NCBI GenBank assembly: GCA_950106755.1
Contig: OX467083.1
Span: 51,164,555-51,228,554 of the forward strand
Direction: 5' to 3'
Origin: Climacium dendroides
Lineage: Eukaryota > Streptophyta > Bryopsida > Hypnales > Climaciaceae
DNA: 64,000 nt
Made by a program: the position numbers and the translations under genes. The notes beneath the pieces were generated by a model, which saw nothing but the letters and a program-made list of their open reading frames with translations, searched no databases and was not told where the DNA came from. Position 1 is the first letter of the stretch. Each line of letters starts with the position of its first letter. Of the stretch, positions 23,213 through 34,951 are shown one piece after another.

Positions 23213-25976
23213 AAGCCATAGTTAGGGAGCTCATAGGTGGAGCCCCTAACTAGTTTGACAATTCCATCCGGCCAGTTCCGTCCATTTGGACGCGGGAAAT
23301 CTGGGGAGGAGTGTACGAGTTTCAAGAGGGCGGCACAGTGCAGGCCAACTGGAAGGGAGATTTCGAGTGGGGGAAGTTCAAGGGAGCAGCCAACCCCAAA
23401 GACGGATTTGCCATCGAGGATTGTGTCAACGCGTGACACCGCTGGTTGCTAGAATTCTTGGTGCCAATCCTACATCCGGAAAAGCCCACACGGGTGACTT
23501 CCACGATCGGGAACGCTATCTTCGGAGCCCTGAGTGGGGAGAAGAAGATGGACTGGGCCAGCTTCATACAGGGGCTAGTAAACGGCCTGGTAGCTAATGT
23601 GGAAAAGAGTAGGGCTACTCTGGTATGCCCCTACCTTTTCTACTTGTACAAGAATCAGAACCTCCTAACCACGGAGGAAAACAAGGAGTGGAGAGCCCAA
23701 ATGGCTCTCCGAAAGTTCGGAGGCTTGGATGAGGAGGGATCCGAGACCGAACTGGATAGTCCAGAGCCGGAAGACAAGGGTGAAAACCCGAGGAAGAAGG
23801 CTGTGGAGGTGGAGGAAGAGGAGGAAGAGGAAGTCCCCCTCACTAGGAGAAGGTTCAAGCGGACTCCTAACCTAAGGGGTTTGCCTTCCGTTCCCCTCAA
23901 GAATAAGGAGCCGGAACCAGTGGGTAGAGTGGAATCGGTCGTTCCAAGGAAAGAGGAGCCAATAGAGGCAAGCAAGCCGAGGACCGCTCCGATAACCCAG
24001 TTGACAGACCTGACGAGTCCGTACAACGACTTGATCCGAATTCTCAGTGCAATGAGAGCGGATTGGGAGTTTAAGACCACTACGCTCTACGAAGTGGCGG
24101 ACTTGGTGGGAAGTACCCCAAATAGTGCGCTGCCGGAAGTGGTGGCAAACTGCATTAGCAACCCGAATGTGATCCGAGAGTTAGAAGATCGGGTGCTGAC
24201 GTAGAATATCAACCTGCAAGAGATGGATGAGTTGACAATCCGGTTGCGGGGGAGATTCAAGTCTTCCGGAAGGATCAGGAAACCAACCGTGAGTAGGTGA
24301 GGATTGCCATGTCTCTACAGGAAGAGACTAGGGCAACAATAGAGCGAATGACCACAATGATGGAGGCATCCGGTGATGTGATGGCAAAGGCCAGGTTATT
24401 TGACGAGGGAGTGCTCAAGGATTAGAAGCCATCCGAGACCCGGATTGCCTGCATCCTTGCTAACTTCGCTGGGGAGATAGAGGACATGATGAAGGAGTTC
24501 CGGAAGGATGCTAGGGGGATAGAAGAAAGCATCCGGAAGTTCTAGAGTGAGCAAATCTCCCTATCCGGGATTTCAATTTTGGATGATGTGGACGACCTGG
24601 AGATCGTGGAGGGGAAGTTTGAGACTCCAGTCTTAAAGGAGAAGGTAGGAGGAATAGCTTTTGCGTCAGGAGCTCCAGAGTCGATAACAGGGATAACTTT
24701 CCCTGTAGAATCAAAATGCATTCCGGAAGGGGGAGATAGGAGTAAGAACTTGAGTGAACTCTCACCCATGGCTACTCTAGACAATGGTGGACCTCCATAG
24801 AAGGAGTAGGTAGTTAGGAATTTAGAAGTAGGAAATTTTGTTAGACCGGACCTTATCCCAGAAAAGTAGGAAAAGTTCAGATCCAAAAATCTCGTCCGGA
24901 TCAGTGTCGGATTTCCGAGGGCACTTTTTGTAAATTTTTGTATGTAATTCAAGTCTCAAGACTAAGACAGGGAGTCCTTTTTTCTTGCATATGCTGTCTC
25001 CTCTTGTATTTTCCATTGTTTCCTTGTCTTCCCAAAGAATGGCCGAGTGAGGAGATGAGAGATTGAGTATAGACGAGCGGATTGTGGAAGGAGTTCCTCC
25101 CCTTAGTGTTTCTTGTGATTACATGTACATGTGAACGGATTGTAAGCGTTGGGAGTGAGTCATTGCACTTCAGTAGATTTAGAGTCCATTATTCCGGGTG
25201 AGATAGCCAATGTTAGGCTAGGCAGTTAGGGAGGGGATTCTCAACTGTGCTAGAGCTACCAGATGGGATATCTGGGTTAGCATTCGATCACTTAAGAGGT
25301 CTTGCCATCTGAAATAGTAAACATAAGGACTCTAGATTGCACTAGTACGGGCGGATACACTTGTAACCACCTTAGTTTCGTACAAATCCGAGGAAGCATT
25401 AAGGTCGTTGTAGTTGGAAAGGATTTTACGGGCGATTTTTGTATGACCTGCAGACCGGATTCACTTCTGGTCTATTGTGAAAGATCAAACCGGATCCTGT
25501 TAGAATAGGGAATTAGAGTTAGTCGAGTGATACTTCCGTCACTATAAGTTCCGGAAGGAGTGGTGGGCCTACCTCTCTAAAACCAAGTGGCGGATCCCTC
25601 TAAAGTGCCAACAGAGGTTAAGCAAAACAGGAACGGAAACAGAGGAAGAAGAGATCCTCGGATGTGGTAGTGATATCCAGATGGATTTGTTAGTTTCGAC
25701 AGGATTTGAGTTTATTGGATGACTGGATCTTGATTCGAATTGAGTAGAAGTATAGTCCGGATCAACGATCAATGGTCAAATGAGTTGTCCGGTTTTGGGG
25801 GAAAGGAGAACCGGAGAGAAAGAGAAGTATTTGTATTGATATTTACCTTCAAATCACCTAGTAACATGAAACACTTCACAGAGTCTCTTGGATTCGATCT
25901 TTAGAGTCACTTTGTTATGCTTTAAAGTGGTTTTTGTAAGCATAATAGGGAATTTCACTTACCCTGTGTTGCGACA
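23213..25976 (+). mobile_element. E5: 5'-truncated E1-family element
   Basis: Similarity to E1 begins inside the ORF near 23,230 and runs to a perfect family 3' end, GTGTTGCGACA at 25976. The last 200 bases (GATTCGATCTTTAGAGTCACTTTGTTATGC) match E1 closely. It lacks the promoter and ORF start. Confidence 0.65.
23230..24807 (+). pseudogene. E5 copy of the LTR-borne ORF
   Basis: Starts in the middle of the protein (WGGVYEFQEGG equals WRDVYGFQSGG of E1). The frame is broken by TGA at about 23,435 and by TAG at 24,202 and 24,423. Longest open part is 23446-24204 (LEFLVPILHPEKPTRVTSTI, VCPYLFYLYKNQNLLT, Glu-rich block, ILSAMRADWEFKTTT). Clearly decayed. Confidence 0.7.
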
Positions 25977-26050
25977 AAGTTTAAGCTAATATAGATGCCA
26001 AAATTAAAATAATTGGTAAATGACTTTTAGAAAAAATATAGAAATGAAGC

Positions 26051-28890
26051 TGTCGCAACATGAATTTTTAGTTTAGCTTCGCTTACCTAGAAGATTGGAG
26101 CGGAAACTAGTGGAAAGGAGCCGGATCTAATTAAAAGCTGTAGGGAAACAAGAATTATATACGGAAAATGAAATAGTAGATAGACTGGATCTAATCCAAT
26201 CCAATCCAAAGTTCAAATTGGACGAAACTGGAAATCCATCCGAACTTGGCCTATGAATCGGATTAAAGTTAGACCAGATGTTAAGTCGTCAAAACCGAAA
26301 AAGGTCATAATGGCCAGTACAGGGTCCTGAAATTATTTAAGGACTGGCCTTACTAGTCTCACCTCTTTTCATTTTCTTGCCGTTTAGGCACTTCTTGTGT
26401 TGTTTTCAACACCTTATTTCTTTGTGTAGTATTTGTATGGTAGTGTGTGAGAGTATACTTGGAGAATTGGATAGTGTACGTTACTAGTACTACTTCTGGT
26501 TGAGATCGAAGAGGGAAGTGAGGAACAAGACGTGCGGCTAAGAGAGAGTAAGGAAAGGAATTTGAGTGAGACAACCTACGTCCATGCCGCTGTTGCATAG
26601 GAAGACAGCATGATCGGCTGGCTCCGTTCCAGTTGATGTGAAGCTCCGGAAGGTAGTTCCGGTTATTCCCTCTGACGAACTGGAAAAAGTCCAACTCATG
26701 GAAGATTTAACTTCCATGGGTTGCCAAGGGTTTGTGGAGAAGCCTTGGGGATTCCAAGACGAGCGAATGGTGAAAGAGCTTTTGGGCAAGTTGTCCAATG
26801 AGTTTGACAATATATTGCAAGGGAATTCGTCCCTCTGGATTGAAGAAGTGTAGAGGGCAGTGTATGATTTCCAGGTAGGGGGTCTAGGGATGGCAAGCCG
26901 GAAGGACAAATTCATCCGAGGCAAATTCCAAGGTGCCTCCATTCCAAAGGATGGATATACAGTTGAGGATTGCATAGACGACTAGCACTGTCGCTTTTTT
27001 CAGTTCCTGATTCTGGTCCTCCACCCGGAAAAGCCGACCAGGGTGACAATCACCCTTGGTAATACAATTTTCGGTTCCCTATGCGGTACTCGGAACGTTG
27101 ATTGGGCCTGGATTGTTTTCGATCTGGTTGCCCAACTCATTGAAAAAATGGGGAAGAGTAAGGCTACTCCGGTATGTTCCTACCTCTTTCACATGTATTA
27201 TAATTGCCAACTCTTGACTAATGTAGAAGAGAAAGTCAAGGAGCTCTCCTGAAATATAGAGAGTCGGGGACAGATAATGAAGTGGAATCCGTTCCTAGAT
27301 CGGATCCGGAAACGGAATAGGAGGAGAAAGAGGGTTACTTTGCTGCCGCCTATTAAGCAACACAAGACGACACCTCCCCACGGGCAAGGAACGCCATCAA
27401 GTCGTGACAAGTCAACTCCGGAAGAAAAGGGAAAGGCTGTCACTAAAGAAGAAATGGATCCCCGAGATCCATTCAACAACTTAATAGCCATCCTCTGCAG
27501 CGTTCAAGTGGATTGGAAGATTAAGAACCGGACCTTGGACGCGATCGGGAAGTTGGTGGGCGCGCCACCAGACAACATGCTGCCGGAGAAGGTAGCAGCC
27601 TGCATCACCGATCTGGTCGAGTTCTGGAAGCAAGAAGAGGAGGTAATCCGTCTACAGAAGGAGGTAGATACCTTGAAGGCAAAATTCTTTGCCTTGAAGG
27701 AGGATGTGACCGCCACTTGGGAAATAACAGAGGAGACTCGGAAGGTAGCTGAGCAGGTGAATGACACCCTAGGAGTATCTGGGATGGCCGCCACCAAGGC
27801 TAAGCTATTCGACGAGGAGGTATAGAAGGAGAAGAAACTATTCAGTTCTTGAATAGTGAGGATTCTCACCAATTATGCCGATCGGGTCAAGACAGTGATG
27901 ATGGAGGCACGGATATTGGCGGGCCGGATTGAAGAGAGTAGCCAAAAGCTTACTGGGGCTACATGCTCCAAGGGGATCCAACTCTCGGACCTCTCCCTAT
28001 CGAAATTGTTTCTAGATGAGTTAGTTGCAAAGGAGGAAAATGATAGGATTTCCAAGTCCAAAAAGTCCGAACGAGCACCAATATCGGCCAACACACCAGA
28101 GTCCACGATTGATTTGGAGTCTATACCTGATTCCAGCTAAGGCGACCTGACCCCTAAACCTACGAATGGAGAATGGAATCGAAACCTGAGCAAAGTCTTT
28201 GAGCAGATGGAAGCCAATCCGAAGAGCCCCACCTTAGGTTTAGGTTTGTAAATTAATCAAGTTTGTATATACTAGGGAGACTTAGAACGGATCCGGATCT
28301 TGTTTCGATTCGGTGGAGTAGTAGGTAGGATTGGAAGTCCGGCTTGAAATGCGGCGGAATTCCGTGTCACTTTTTGCTTTTTTATACTTTAAGGTTTTTG
28401 TATATAAACCAGTCCCTAAGAGGGGAAAGGGGAGAAAAATCTTCTTTTGCAAATTTCCTTGCGTTTTCTATTTACTTCCTTGTTGTATGCCTTTCTCGTG
28501 TGTGGCTATGTTGTATGATATGAAGGGAGGAGGGCATAGGTAGCGTCGCAAGTGATTTTCCTCCCCTTGGTGTTTCCGTTCTTATTTTAAGTGTATGTGA
28601 GTGGGTAGCAAAGAGTTGGGAGTGCACTTTAGTACCTTAGCATGTCTAAAGTTTAGGATTCCAGGTAAGAAAACCGTTGTTAAGCTAGGCGGATAGGAAG
28701 GGATTCCTTAGTCGCGCTATAACTCTCGGGTGGGAAATCCGGTTAAGTGTCAGATCTCCTGTGAGGTCTCCGTCATACACGCAGTTAGCCGTAAGTATCC
28801 TTACAACGACAAACTGTTGCAAGATGATACGAATTATCGTTCCAGGGAACTCTAGTATGATATCGGTTGAATTAGAAGTATCCGGATCGT
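26051..28890 (+). mobile_element. E6: E1-family element with TGTCGCAACA start
   Basis: The 5' end TGTCGCAACA is the exact reverse complement of the E5 3' end TGTTGCGACA, so the family has about 10-bp inverted termini. The promoter region, ORF remnants (26,584-28,255), the second TATA region near 28,400 and tail sequences follow in E1 order. The 3' end is not resolved because minus-strand sequence of E7 begins near 28,890. Confidence 0.6.
26584..28255 (+). pseudogene. E6 copy of the LTR-borne ORF
   Basis: Starts MPLLHRKTA and is broken early. Kept parts: KLRKVVPVIPSDELEKVQLMEDL, MGCQGFVEKPWGFQDERMV, FLIL.LHPEKPTRVTITLGN, RNVDWAWIVFDLVAQL, ILCSVQVDWKIKNRTLDAIG, and coiled-coil-like helices. 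TAG stops lie at about 26,851, 26,983 and 27,823, plus frameshifts. Confidence 0.7.
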
Positions 28891-29366
28891 GACTACTCAC
28901 TTAATCCCCCTTGTTTCACTTCCCTACCTCGTTTCGGAAATAGTACATTCCGGATTCCATTCCGGATCCGGACCACATACGGAACTTAGTTCCATCTCTC
29001 TTTCGTTATTGGTTTTTGTTGCCTCTGTTTTACCCTCAGAGGGTGATCTAGAAAGGGGTGGGGACTCACCACTTGTGTAACTAACCTCTCTGCATCCAAA
29101 TTCTAACTAACAACACACCCAAGACAACACAATTGTAGGAGGAGGGAGGAGTATTCTCTCACAGTTTCCGGATTGGCCAATCCGGAAACAGGTCACACAA
29201 AGAAATTCTCACACGTCTCTTACTACAACAACGGATCTGAACTTATGGATTCAAAGGAGTAGGTTTTCAAAGAGAAGACAACGTACTAAGATGGAGGTTG
29301 GTAGACCTTCCGAAGTAGGGGGAGATCTTTTCCTCTGGCGGTTGCTTATCTCCGCACGGAACCTCC
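28890..29366 (-). mobile_element. E7: minus-strand 3' fragment of the E1 family
   Basis: The reverse complement matches tail sequences of E1: CCTCTGTTTTACCCTCAGAGGG near 29,025, and GGTCACACAAAG..CTCACACGTCTCTTACTACAAC near 29,190-29,230. No ORF part is present. Confidence 0.5.
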
Positions 29367-29408
29367 AACATAATATTCATTAAAATGAGAGTATTCCACT
29401 GAAATGAG
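29367..29408 (-). repeat. 42-bp inverted repeat, right copy
   Basis: Reads AACATAATATTCATTAAAAT and onward on the plus strand, the reverse complement of 23171-23212. Together they bracket the 6.2-kb block of E5, E6 and E7. Confidence 0.6.
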
Positions 29409-29792
29409 AGTTACAGAAGTCTAATTTCATTTGAAAACGGAGAAGAGAATTCCTCAAATAATATTCAAATCATACAAGAATTAAAATCAGATGAACACAA
29501 GTAGGAATCAAATATCAGAACCACAAGGTAAATGTTCATATTGACCTTTCACTTGTACACCATGATTTGTTCCATACATCTTCAACTATGCTTGGCTAGG
29601 TCCAGTGACACTATATTACAGGCAACGAACTATAAAGGCCAGTAATGTAGTTCATTACATTGCACTGTGTACACTGTAAAAGCTACGAGTGTGATTCACT
29701 CAAGCTCTGAGTTCTTTTGTAATATGCACATTGAGCTTTCATGAAGCATGAATGTATGACTCTACACTATGAACAAGTACTATACGTGTCAT
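29409..29792. other. Spacer before island B
   Basis: No gene or clear repeat seen. Confidence 0.4.
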
Positions 29793-30226
29793 TTACTCTT
29801 GAGCTCCACGATTGCCTTCGTCATCTTCGGCCTGTGGTTGTACTTGCTTGTAATTCATGAGCTTGGAAAGCCCTCCTACTTCCTTGAACATCTGAAGAAG
29901 GACCCACGTCCTCACCATATAGTTTCCGTTGTGTTGCTCTATCACAAGGTGAGGACGACATTGGTGTAGCAAAAACATCGCTAGACTTCATGGGCGATGG
30001 AGAACATGATTTTGGACGATGTGGAGCTGAACCCGGGGGACTATCCACCACCCCATCATCAACGGGCTTTAGGGAGAAGTCCATTGTCGAATTTGCAGTG
30101 GCAGTCGAACACATGAAGTTTCCTGTACTCAGAATTAGATTCTGCCCGTAGTCGGAGAATGAGTCAGCTGATGTAGTGCACGGAAGACTAGTGTGCCGAA
30201 CTAGAGAGGACGACATTCCCAAATTC
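29793..30226 (-). pseudogene. Unknown 3' exon with a frameshift
   Basis: A good acceptor (TTTCTTTTCTTAG) precedes 30226. The first frame gives MSSSLVRHTSLPCTTSADSF..VDDGVVDSPPG; a more protein-like continuation (LVIEQHNGNYMVRTWVLLQMF then EDDEGNRGAQE) is in a second frame from about 29,960 to 29,793. A small frameshift or short intron is needed to join them. It may be the last exon of a gene upstream on the minus strand. Function unknown. Confidence 0.3.
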
Positions 30227-30625
30227 TAAGAAAAGAAAGAGATTAGAACAATTCAATCAAAAACTGTAACTATCATTACATTTACAAGTAAACTCCAATA
30301 GCAAATATGCAGTCTAGGAAGTCCTGGCCATCGAATGAGGTCGACCTGACCTAAACTGGAGGAAGAAGAAAATACAGAAAGGTATTCATAAAAAAATTAT
30401 ATTACAGAAATTACGTATATCTCTAACCATACATGTGAATGCACGAGCCATTAAGGTCAAGGCGAGCTGAAGTTCACTAGGAACTCAGAGAACAATCCAC
30501 ATGCCATTCAGCACGACTCGACCTGAACTAAAGCAATAAATAAACTACCCTCTCGTAACGCCGATTAGACAATGACACAGTCATTGCATCCACGTGGCTC
30601 ATAAACAACAATGAAATGCAGTGCG

Positions 30626-31804
30626 CTATCGGTACGCTGAAGACACTCTGACTGCATCCATAAGACTATTGTACATGCCACGATTTCTCTCGTCATACAA
30701 CATCTTCCGCCCAATTTTCCCTGCACTACTCTTGCGAAATGATTTCAACCCTTCATCTCGAGCTATGTGAAGTCGCCTGAGCCAGGGCAAAAGGACCATG
30801 TCCAAATATGAGTCCCTAGGGCCGTTACCCTTGGGAGACCAACTGATGGGGAAAACGACGTTCTCCGACTTGTTCATGAAGTGCTCCATAGGACTATCGT
30901 CAACTATGACAGTATTCTCTTGAAGAAAATGCCCATTGAAATTATTAAACAAGGTGTTCGCGTCCTTCACGAACAGGTCCTTAGTGGTGCCTGGCTCCCT
31001 AAATGTGACTATCCGGCCTTGTTCCTCACACTTGAGCGTCGTGCAAGACTCTTGCCTAAGTATAATGCAAGGCTTATCCAGACCGACAAAAAGATAATCG
31101 ACGATTTTTTGAACGGTAAACTTCTTCATCGAGCTCCAAATAGAAACGTGTGCTATCAATCCTAGCTCACGAAGGAAATGAGCACAATTTGGGCGAACAA
31201 AGACCGCCTTCGGTCCCACAATCGCAGGAATCGTGGCGGAGTGCGGTTGGTCTGCATTCCTGACGTGCACAGCCCACCCCTTGTACTTGGTGTCTTCACA
31301 GACACACAAGACTCCATTCAAGTCCAAGACAACATTCAGCCACTTCTCGGCGACAGTCACCCTGGACGTCAATGGAATCTCAACATCCTTCGACGTATCT
31401 CCACGTTCAGATGGGGGAACCGATCCCTGCTATCAAATGGACAAATGTGCAGCCAGTTACTAAGCTGCACTGACACATTTCGAAACTCAAGGAAAAAGGC
31501 AAAATCCAATTGTCGCAGACTATATATGAACACAGAGGTACCTATTAGCGCAGAGATCAAGGACGCATGGGCACGAGGTTACCTTTTCCCGCAAAGACAA
31601 CGTCGGTCCAACAGGGTCTGGCATTTCAATCTCTAGAAGCTGAGCATCGGGAATAGAAACGTCATCATCTAAGTGCATGGACTCAGATTCCGGTGCACCT
31701 CCACTTGTAGCTTCTATAATGCCACAACCAAATGTTGGACATTGTACATGCTGTACAGGAGCAATAGATTTCGGAAGATCATTCGGTCCAGTTGAGATAG
31801 CCAT
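30626..31804 (-). CDS. FCP1/NIF-like (CTD phosphatase-like) protein, nucleophile motif altered
   Basis: Two exons, 31804-31583 and 31426-30626, join in phase 0 for a protein of about 340 aa. Residues about 95-310 form an FCP1 homology domain: NVVLDLNGVLC where active enzymes have DxDxT, then VFVRPNCAHFLRELG, VSIWSSMKKFTVQKIV, CIILRQESC, and the third motif VIVDDSPMEHF. The second catalytic Asp is Asn, so phosphatase activity is uncertain; DLNG forms do occur in plant relatives. The N-terminal 75 residues are acidic and low in order. The gene lies downstream of the island B ParB-like gene on the same strand. A decayed palindrome copy is at 30,331. Confidence 0.65.
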
Positions 31805-33144
31805 CAGAGGAGGTTCTGCAATTCAGGAAGGGCCAGACAAACAAGACTTAAAATATTTATAGAAAAATCTGTATAATTGATTAATAAAATTCAGTACAAA
31901 AAAGTCATCATCTTACATGAAGATATGGATTAGCCAAAAAATTGTTTTCTATCAAAAAGTATTGTCTCCCACACTAAGGGTCTCTATCTAAGTACAACCT
32001 ATGACACAAATCAGCTCGAGTCGAGCTAATTCTATACAAATGACATCGAGTGATTGTGTGGTCAACTTGATGGTGCATCCTGGCCATCCAATGCATGACT
32101 CCGATCATCATTAATGGCGATGGCAGGATCCGCGGGCATCTTCGGGCTAGACTCCAAGGTCTCTGAGGACTTGCCACCATCAAGTAGAACTCGAGCCATG
32201 TCCTTGTCATTAGGTGGAGGTATAGGGGTCGAGGGGCACTCCTCAGTAGGAGGAGGAGCTGGAGGATCTGCGGAACCTGCAAGAAGAGTGAGAGAGACAA
32301 AAGGCACCCCAGTCAATCGTGGAGTGGAGGGTAAGCTTGAGGATCCACTCATCGTTGGTCTTGCTGGCGCTCCCTACAGCAAAAGCACTTGGTCAACCTG
32401 AGACAGCTGTACGGTTGCTAGAGGCATGGCCCCACCAAGACTGTTGATAATGACCTCTAGTTTGGAGTCGTTCTTTTCTGACATTGCCACCATAAACTGT
32501 CGCAACTCCGCCATCTCCCTGGCCTGCTTGTCAAACATCATTTGATCCAGTTCCCGCCTCCTCTTCAGCTCTGCAATTTCTGCATCATAGTCGGCGGCGG
32601 CTTGCAATCTTCCCCTCTTCCGCTTCTCCTTGGAGGCTGGAGACGGCATGGCAGAGGTGTCAGGCGGTTGACCCAACGACGCTGATGATCCCCGGATGCT
32701 TTGAGAGCGACTCACTGGAGGGGTGCTCCGATCCATGGGAACGTCATCGTTGTAGTCGTCATCACCGGCTGCCCCATCGCTGTCGGAGGACTCACACAAT
32801 ATGATTGCAGATGACCTCCGACCGGACGGCGTGCTTGCCTCTCCAGTTGCCTTCCCCTTGCGCTTTGATGACGAAGGCATGCTTGACCCCGATGGTCGGC
32901 GCAGGAATTTGCCCTCATCGACAAAGTATCCCTCTAGAAGAAAATCATTCTTATTCAGTTTCTTCGCAGTGGTTGCAATTTTAATCCACTAGTCAGACTC
33001 CTCCGAGTCCCCCACAGCAAACACATTAACCCCACTCATCTGCAAAGTCACACACAGCGTCACATACTATCAGATTACGATAGTATGAAAATTCCCTAAC
33101 GAGGATACAATGGTATTTCATGTAACGTCAGCAGTAGGTTGGGT

Positions 33145-33325
33145 CAGGTCGACCCGACCTGAAGTTCATTCTCGGGCACTCAATGCCACCGGTCAGGTCG
33201 AGCCAAACTATGGAGCAACACACTCCAGTCAATGCTATGAGTCAGGTCGACCCGACCTGGATTCTATCACCTTATAATTACAAGAAGAAATACATGTTCA
33301 TTTTATTCAGGTCGAATCGACCTTA
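33145..33325. repeat. Palindrome cluster TCAGGTCG..CGACCTGA in an intron of the island B pseudogene
   Basis: Copies near 33,150 (CAGGTCGACCCGACCTGAA), 33,245 (CAGGTCGACCCGACCTGG) and 33,310 (CAGGTCGAATCGACCTT), with a half-decayed copy at 33,193. All lie in the intron 33374-33040. Confidence 0.75.
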
Positions 33326-34928
33326 ACCATAGCCAAAACATTACATTGTGGAATTCATTGTGTTCAGGCTTACCATCGCAGCACACGTGAACTTCGACCC
33401 AACGAAGAATGACATTACGCTTGCTCCAGGAGCGCAGAATTTCCTCACAAGATTGAGGAAGAACTCCATCCGTAGCTCAGTATTATTAATCCTGAACTCT
33501 AGCTCGTTGTAAGCCCCGGGCCTCGTAAATGTTTCAGTATTGGGAGCATCATAGGAAGACCTCATTTTCACTGTCCTAGCATTGCTTGGGCTTTGCAGGA
33601 TGGTCAGGTAAATTGGTTCCACCGCCTTCTTGCTTCGTGCAGACAAGTCACCGATACGCTCATTGGGTGAAGGCATGTAGTTAGAGAAACTCATAGAGTA
33701 CTCCTTCAACGCGGGATTGCTGTCTATGAAGTGAAGTGCTTGTGTTTGCTCGGTGAGGTCGGAACAAATGAGCACCCACACCGGAATGTCCTCGAGAAGG
33801 GGCTGGCCCTTTTCTTGGAAGGACTCGACAACTGCAGCAAAGTATGGATCGGCTGGCGTACACTTAGACTTTGACACCACATTCGGGGTGTAACGCAGGT
33901 CCCACACTCCAAGCTTGATGTCCTTGACGTTCTCTACAGTGAGCACGCCTCTAGGTCAATCCTGGTGCGTCTTATACATAACGTCATATGGACGATAGTA
34001 TGCAGTGGATTTTGGGGGCACAAAATTGTTCCTCTGTTGCAGGAAGACCCAGAAGAACTCAGCCGCGTACATTGACATCTCCTCAGTGCTCTTCCCCTTT
34101 GCTCTTGATTGCTTCGCCTCCATCCAATATTCGTTCCCTAGCTGCTCTAGCAGCACGTTCATGGTGGCACTCGTGAAGTTCCGACTTCGTTTGAACTCCC
34201 TCCACTTCTCGTGGTTTAGCTCGTTCAAGGAGGACATGAGCCCGAGGCTTGCATCCAGGGCGTGAAGCTCCATCTTTACCTTGTGCTTGCGCTTCCTTCT
34301 CTCCACCCACTCCCTAGCAGTGTAGCAGCTCTCCTGTACAGTAGAGAGAAGCTTGATTGTGACCTTCGGGTAGTCCTTGTTCTTGCTCCCTGGATTCCGA
34401 TACAGAATATGTTCGGCCAGCTTCGACGAGTCATTGAAGGAAAGGTTTCCGAGCACTTTGAAGAACTCATGCGTCAGATTCCCTTGCTCGGGCTTCCAAA
34501 TGGCCTTTTCGTTGTACTTCAGTCTAGTATTGGGGTCTATCAACTCCCCATGCGCAGCACTAGAGATGACCTCGCTCCACAGGCTGTACACGTCGTCCGA
34601 AGCTGTGATTATCTTCAGCTCGTTTCGGATCTTGAGCTTCTCCTTGGCGTCCTTGCCTTTTGCAGCCTTCTAGGCCTTTAGTACATCTAGCAGAGCGAAC
34701 CGCTTGTACATTGCCGATGAGAATTCCTGCAACGCAATTTTGTATGTCACGGTCAATTTGGAGCTCTCTATTCAGCTCGGACTGACCTAAACTACACATT
34801 TCATTTTAAACGTCAAATGCACCTTTGTCGTTCTACTTACTTCGAACTCTTCATTCATTATCACGTGAAGTAAATCAATACATCACCTATGTTGGCTAGA
34901 ACACTAGGTGGCAGACGACATTCTCAGA

Positions 34929-34951
34929 TCAGGTCGACTCGACCTGAATCT
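34929..34951. repeat. Single TCAGGTCG..CGACCTGA palindrome in an intron
   Basis: TCAGGTCGACTCGACCTGA just inside the donor site of the intron 34956-34727. Confidence 0.75.

Noticed and set aside
29600..29630. CACTATATTACAGG as a possible CACTA end for island B
   Set aside because: No matching inverted end is found right of 47.4 kb; the only TAGTG candidate there lies inside repeat R.
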